In this document: positions 12,894-16,274 of the stretch, piece by piece | Numbering within the stretch: the first letter of the stretch is position 1 | How the letters are laid out: each line of letters opens with the position of its first letter | Source: Acidimicrobiales bacterium | GTDB taxonomy: Bacteria; Actinomycetota; Acidimicrobiia; Acidimicrobiales; Poriferisodalaceae | Length of the DNA stretch: 16,274 nt | Direction of reading: 5' to 3' | Assembly: GCA_030749275.1 (NCBI GenBank) | Contig: JASMKJ010000451.1 | Location: 1 to 16,274 of the forward strand | Notes under the pieces: generated by a model | What the model was told of the DNA's origin: nothing | Database searches by the model: none | Seen by the model: only the letters and a program-made list of their open reading frames with translations | Translations under genes and position numbers: made by a program

Positions 12894-14519
12894 CTATGAG
12901 GTCATGCTCTTTCGAGGTTCCCCGGCAGCGTTGCGACCTGCGATGAAGCCGTAAGTCAACGCCAAGCCGATGGTCGTACCAGGACCCCAATACGCTGCAC
13001 CAGCCGGAGTCGCGACACAGTTACCCGCCCCGTACAACCCGGCCACGGGCTGGAGGTCAAACCCAAGAATCTGAGCTTCCGTATTGATAAGCGGACCCCC
13101 GTTGGTGTCCAATACCCCGGCTCCCACTATCGCCGCGTAATACGGGCCTGTGCTGGACAGAGGAGCCATGGTCGGATTCGGTGTCTCATCGCGCTCCATC
13201 AGATTCCACGCCAACTCCATCATTGTCGCCCCCCGCTGGAAGTCATGGTCGGTTCCTTCGACTGCGAAACCATTAAAGCGCTGGACCGTCTCGTGAAGAT
13301 TTTGGGGGAACTCCTCAGAAAGACGAATTCCGCCAACGGCATCGCCAAGTTGAGTTAGTCGCTGGTCTATTAGTTCAGAAAGACTTTCGAAGTCGGGGGC
13401 CTCCATCACGTAATCGAGTTCTTGACCTTGAAGCGGCACCGGTGGACGAAACGGAACATCGAGCGGAGAATCAGCGACGACTTGATCCCAAATCATGAAC
13501 AGCAAAGTGTTCGGGAAATCACGGGACGACGCGCTGTAGTGGAGATGCACCTGACCCCGGTCGTGGTACGGAGCCTTTTCGTTGACGACCCGCCGACCCG
13601 TCCGATCGACTTGGATCATGCTGTCCCCAAAAGGCATCCAAAGAGACGGGGGTGAAGGCGAACGAAGGGCCGGTTCAACAACGACTTGTTTCCACCAGGC
13701 ACCACCCATCTGACCAAACGATGCCCCTAGGCGGTTAGCGATGCGAACAAAGTCGCCTTGCGCGTGAGGCGTTGCACAACTCCCGAAGACTCGACCGGGT
13801 ATGTGTCGACGAAGAAGGTCACTGTTTTGCCCAAAGCCTCCGGAAGCAAATACAACTCCGTGTCGAGCCGCAGCAATTACAGTCCGATGGCCGGCACGGA
13901 TCTCGAGGCCCACAATTTCGTCGTGTTCGTTCAAAATGGCATCGTGGACACGATGGTCGAGCAGAACAGTTATCCCCTGCTCAGCGGCTCCACGCTCAAG
14001 TTGTTGGATCATGAACCCAGAACCACGTCGAGGAGCAAGGTGTCTACCACGTGGCGCCCTGTTTTCGGGTAGATGGGCTCCATAATCGGGGAATTGAATG
14101 TAGTGATCGGTGTCGCTCACTTCTGCTACTAGGTCCAACGCCCCAGCTTCGGTCAAGCTGTCTATGGCGCTGGCGCCCTGGTCGTAGAAAGTCGCTAACA
14201 AGTCGTACTGATCTTGCGGCAGCCCTAGGGTTGGGTGCTCAGGCGAGAAATATTGCGGGGCTGCCAGACGCGCCAAATACTCCAAAGCGTGTTCTTTAGG
14301 GTCGTCGACACCTTGGTTTCGCATTGAAGTGTTATTCGGTACCCAAGCGGTCCCCCCTGAAAGGCCGGTGGTACCGCCGACGTATTGGTTTCCCTCGAAC
14401 AAAATCACTGAGGCACCGCTGAGGCTGGCACTGATCGCCGCGCTGAAGCCCGCCGCTCCGCTTCCGACGACCAATACATCCGCTTCGTAGTCATACAAAT
14501 TTTCACTCATAACATTCAC
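12894..14519 (-). CDS. KstD-like FAD-dependent dehydrogenase (3-ketosteroid delta1-dehydrogenase / fumarate reductase flavoprotein family)
   Basis: A 541-residue FAD_binding_2 flavoprotein. Numbering from the ATG at 14510: FAD motif VLVVGSGAAGFSAA (12-25), LFEGNQYVGGTTGLSGG (37-53), FASGGFGQN (221-229), and the FAD-closing segment GLYGAGNCVATPAGAAYWG (491-509) with GPGTTIGLALTYG (509-521). Three tyrosines lie where KstD enzymes keep active-site tyrosines: Y143 in FPDYG, Y315 in NEKAPYHD and Y507 in AAYWGPG, followed by G511. This favours a delta1- or related ketosteroid dehydrogenase over succinate dehydrogenase. GTG 14519 is chosen because GAGG lies six bases upstream; ATG 14510 would give 538 residues. 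Longer upstream extensions would overlap the divergent HsaD-like gene. It is divergent from hsaD/hsaA-like genes and followed by AH3. It is probably cytosolic, using FAD and passing electrons to an unknown acceptor. Confidence 0.85.
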   Translation of the reverse strand: MNVMSENLYDYEADVLVVGSGAAGFSAAISASLSGASVILFEGNQYVGGTTGLSGGTAWVPNNTSMRNQGVDDPKEHALEYLARLAAPQYFSPEHPTLGLPQDQYDLLATFYDQGASAIDSLTEAGALDLVAEVSDTDHYIQFPDYGAHLPENRAPRGRHLAPRRGSGFMIQQLERGAAEQGITVLLDHRVHDAILNEHDEIVGLEIRAGHRTVIAAARHGVVFASGGFGQNSDLLRRHIPGRVFGSCATPHAQGDFVRIANRLGASFGQMGGAWWKQVVVEPALRSPSPPSLWMPFGDSMIQVDRTGRRVVNEKAPYHDRGQVHLHYSASSRDFPNTLLFMIWDQVVADSPLDVPFRPPVPLQGQELDYVMEAPDFESLSELIDQRLTQLGDAVGGIRLSEEFPQNLHETVQRFNGFAVEGTDHDFQRGATMMELAWNLMERDETPNPTMAPLSSTGPYYAAIVGAGVLDTNGGPLINTEAQILGFDLQPVAGLYGAGNCVATPAGAAYWGPGTTIGLALTYGFIAGRNAAGEPRKSMTS

Positions 14520-14566
14520 TTTTCGCCTCGAACCACTCATTTGGCATGAAATTGGTACTCGTCTCG

Positions 14567-14584
14567 GGAATATGATGACATTCC
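14567..14584. promoter_or_regulatory. 18-base imperfect palindrome over a -10-like hexamer upstream of hsaD
   Basis: GGAAT and ATTCC arms flank eight bases; 14 of 18 positions are symmetric. TATGAT (14571-14576), five of six to the -10 consensus, lies inside it, 32 bases before the HsaD-like ATG. Sitting in the 89-base gap between divergent catabolic genes, it is a good operator candidate. It does not resemble the KstR-type motif as I remember it. The -35 is poor. Confidence 0.35.
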
Positions 14585-14608
14585 ATCCGGCTGAAAGCTG
14601 AAGAAGAC

Positions 14609-15442
14609 ATGTATTCCTACGATGAAACAAGTCGAACCCTAGAAGCTGATTATCTGCTTCATTACCACGAAGCTGGTGAAGGCCCCGCGTTGATATTGCT
14701 TCACGGGTCCGGTCCTGGGGTTTCGGGCTGGACAAACTTTGGAGCAAATCTCCCCGTTTTTGCCGAACACTTCAGGACAATCATTCTCGACATGCCAGGC
14801 TTCGGGGGTAGCGGCAGTCCCGAATATGATCAGCAGTATCCGCCAGTTGCCGCGGACGCGGTGGCGAGGTTCATGGAAGGCATCGGACTCGATTCAGCTC
14901 ATCTTCTCGGGAACTCCATGGGAGGGAACGTCGCCAGCCATGTAGCTCTCAACTATCCGGATCGAGTTCAGCGGATGGTCATGATGGGACCTGGCGGGCT
15001 GGCCATCAATGTATTTGGACCGAGCCCCAACGAAGGCACGAAACGCCTAATCGAATTCATGGGCGATCCCTCACGGGAACGAATGATCGCTTGGGTTGAA
15101 ACGATGGTGTCAGATCAGGCGTTGGTAACTGACGAGCTCATTGACGCGCGGATGGAAAACGCAATGAAACCAGGGGTCATGGACTCAACCAGAGCGATTT
15201 TCGGCACATTCTTCAAGTTTCCAGATCCCACACCGTTGTGGTCCCGTGCACACGAAATCAAGCATCCAACCCTGATCACCTGGGGACGCGACGATCGAAT
15301 GTTGCCATTTGAGGGCGCTCTATTCCCGTTCCGACAAATGCCTAACGCCGATCTTCACGTTTTCTCCAATTGCGGTCATTGGGCTCAGGTGGAACGCAAA
15401 GACGACTTTGAACGAGTCGTAATCGATTATCTACTTGGTTAG
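14609..15442 (+). CDS. hsaD: HsaD-like meta-cleavage product hydrolase (alpha/beta hydrolase)
   Basis: A 277-residue alpha/beta hydrolase of the MhpC/BphD/HsaD group, which splits a C-C bond in the meta-ring-fission product; HsaD acts on the opened steroid A ring. Visible: oxyanion-hole segment LLHGSGPGVSGWTNFGANLP (30-49), DMPGFGGSG (61-69), nucleophile elbow GNSMGG (S103), MGPGGLAINVFGP (126-138), acid D228 in TWGRDDR, and H257 in NCGHWAQVE. The triad is complete. LHYHEAG, MGPGGLxINxF, EGxKRL and ELIDxR recall mycobacterial HsaD from memory rather than BphD, but no alignment was run, so the symbol is a family-level label. Length is normal. The start ATG 14609 has only AAGAAG upstream. It is followed ten bases later by the HsaA-like gene and is divergent from the KstD-like gene. 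Confidence 0.85.
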   Translation: MYSYDETSRTLEADYLLHYHEAGEGPALILLHGSGPGVSGWTNFGANLPVFAEHFRTIILDMPGFGGSGSPEYDQQYPPVAADAVARFMEGIGLDSAHLLGNSMGGNVASHVALNYPDRVQRMVMMGPGGLAINVFGPSPNEGTKRLIEFMGDPSRERMIAWVETMVSDQALVTDELIDARMENAMKPGVMDSTRAIFGTFFKFPDPTPLWSRAHEIKHPTLITWGRDDRMLPFEGALFPFRQMPNADLHVFSNCGHWAQVERKDDFERVVIDYLLG

Positions 15443-15452
15443 GACGCTTCAA

Positions 15453-16274
15453 ATGTCACATGGCGTAAATGAAAAGATTCAAGAAGAACACGACTATTTC
15501 GCGAGCCAAGCTTCCGCCGCCGAAGCACTTGGCCAACTACCGGCCGAAACCACTCAACGTATGAAAGCCACTGGGGTGATCAGGCTGCTGCAACCACCTG
15601 AACATGGAGGATACGCGTCGGACCCTACGGAATTCATAGAGGCCGTGATGGCCTTAGCAAACGCCGACCCGGCGGTGGGTTGGGTGGCTGGCGTCATTGG
15701 GGTTCACCCTTGGGAAATGGCTTTCAACGACCAACGGGTTCTCCAAGAGGTCTGGGGTCAAGACCCTGACACTTGGGTCGCATCTCCTTACGCACCCAAC
15801 GGCATCGCTAAACAAGTGGACGACGGCTTCATTTTCAGTGGCCAATGGGAGTTCTCTTCAGGGACAGACAGCTGCGATTGGATAGTGCTGGGTGGTTTGG
15901 TAGAAGGAGAAGGCCTCGTCGATGGGCTCCCTCAGATGTACCACTTCCTGTTGCCGCGCTCCGACTACGAAATAGTGGAAGATTCCTGGAACGTAATGGG
16001 CTTAAGAGGCACCGGAAGCAAAGACATCATTGTCGATGCTGCGTTCGTACCCGAGTACCGGGTACTCAACGCCACAAAGGTTTTCGATGGTACCGCCGCA
16101 ACAGAGGCGGGTCGCGATGAGGCCTTGTATCGAATGCCTTGGTCAGCGATTTTCCCGGTAGCACTCAGCGCGGCGGTTGTAGGCATATGCGAAGGTGCGT
16201 TGGCTTGCCACTATGAATATCAAGCGGCTCGAGGCTCAATGATGGGACCTATGGCTAAGAATCCGTACCTGTCG
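15453..16274 (+). CDS. hsaA: HsaA-like flavin-dependent monooxygenase, oxygenase component (3' end cut)
   Basis: I translated 274 codons from ATG 15453 to the window edge with no stop; HsaA proteins are about 390 residues, so the last third is missing. This is the acyl-CoA-dehydrogenase-fold oxygenase of a two-component flavin monooxygenase. HsaA hydroxylates the aromatised steroid A ring next to the phenol using reduced flavin from HsaB. Visible: LLQPPEHGGYASDP (45-58), GWVAGVIGVHPWEMA (76-90), DQRVLQEVWGQDPDTW (93-108), SPYAPNG (111-117), SGQWEFSSGTDSCDW (129-143), VMGLRGTGSKDIIVD (181-195), MPWSAIFP (228-235). The VGVHxW, DQR, EVWGxDP and YAPxG pattern recalls mycobacterial HsaA closely and separates it from true acyl-CoA dehydrogenases. 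AGGA (15441-15444) overlaps the upstream stop, eight bases from the ATG, so translation is probably coupled. Confidence 0.85.
   Translation, partial: MSHGVNEKIQEEHDYFASQASAAEALGQLPAETTQRMKATGVIRLLQPPEHGGYASDPTEFIEAVMALANADPAVGWVAGVIGVHPWEMAFNDQRVLQEVWGQDPDTWVASPYAPNGIAKQVDDGFIFSGQWEFSSGTDSCDWIVLGGLVEGEGLVDGLPQMYHFLLPRSDYEIVEDSWNVMGLRGTGSKDIIVDAAFVPEYRVLNATKVFDGTAATEAGRDEALYRMPWSAIFPVALSAAVVGICEGALACHYEYQAARGSMMGPMAKNPYLS

Noticed and set aside
14520..14747. N-terminal extension of the KstD-like protein to an ATG at 14747
   Set aside because: The extension would overlap the start of the HsaD-like gene by over 130 bases, has no family features before the FAD motif, and GTG 14519 has a good ribosome site.
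15453..16274. Calling the last gene an ordinary acyl-CoA dehydrogenase
   Set aside because: The fold is shared, but the VGVHxW, DQR, EVWGxDP and YAPxG pattern, with an HsaD-like gene directly upstream, fits the HsaA-type oxygenase better.
1..16274. tRNA or rRNA genes, CRISPR arrays, insertion sequences, toxin-antitoxin or phage genes
   Set aside because: Nothing of these kinds was seen on either strand: no regularly spaced repeats, no transposase-like frames, and all long gaps are ordinary intergenic DNA of at most about 155 bases.

Overview
The window reads as a stretch of a catabolic gene cluster in a bacterium. It is probably an uncultivated, possibly aquatic, actinobacterium of the Acidimicrobiia type. 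That placement is inferred from gene content: HsaA/HsaD-like ring-degradation enzymes, PF04909-type amidohydrolases, a fused family III CoA-transferase and SnoaL-fold proteins. GC is moderate by eye (not computed), and GTG/TTG starts and strong GGAGG-like ribosome sites are used. I see no tRNA, rRNA, CRISPR array, insertion sequence, phage gene or transcription regulator. Fourteen protein genes fill almost the whole window; no gene-free stretch exceeds about 155 bases.

Layout. 1-955 (minus, cut by the left edge): zinc-independent quinone-oxidoreductase-type dehydrogenase. It is divergent from a plus-strand run at 1031-3864: renalase-like FAD oxidoreductase, a 119-residue unknown, a SnoaL/NTF2-fold putative dehydratase, and an isopenicillin-N-synthase-type Fe(II) oxygenase. 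3878-6316 (minus): 812-residue double-domain CoA-transferase, divergent from a plus-strand run at 6470-11522: amidase-signature hydrolase, acyl-CoA dehydrogenase, amidohydrolase AH1 and a translationally coupled AH2 that appears to have lost its metal ligands. 11545-14519 (minus): a KstD-like FAD dehydrogenase followed by amidohydrolase AH3, a paralogue of AH1. 14609-16274 (plus, cut by the right edge): an HsaD-like C-C hydrolase followed by an HsaA-like flavin monooxygenase oxygenase component.

How it may work together (inference). The right end resembles the A/B-ring part of steroid degradation: delta-1 dehydrogenation (KstD-like), hydroxylation of the aromatised ring (HsaA-like), and hydrolysis of the meta-cleavage product (HsaD-like). 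The extradiol dioxygenase (HsaC) and flavin reductase (HsaB) are not in view. The rest supplies CoA activation, acyl-CoA dehydrogenation, hydration or dehydration, oxygenase chemistry, amide hydrolysis and three amidohydrolases. This suggests a polycyclic or terpenoid-like, perhaps amide-bearing, substrate rather than plain cholesterol. The least explained parts are the AH1/AH2/AH3 set with its apparent pseudo-enzyme, and the CoA-transferase with one apparently dead active site. All family calls come from reading motifs; no search was run.
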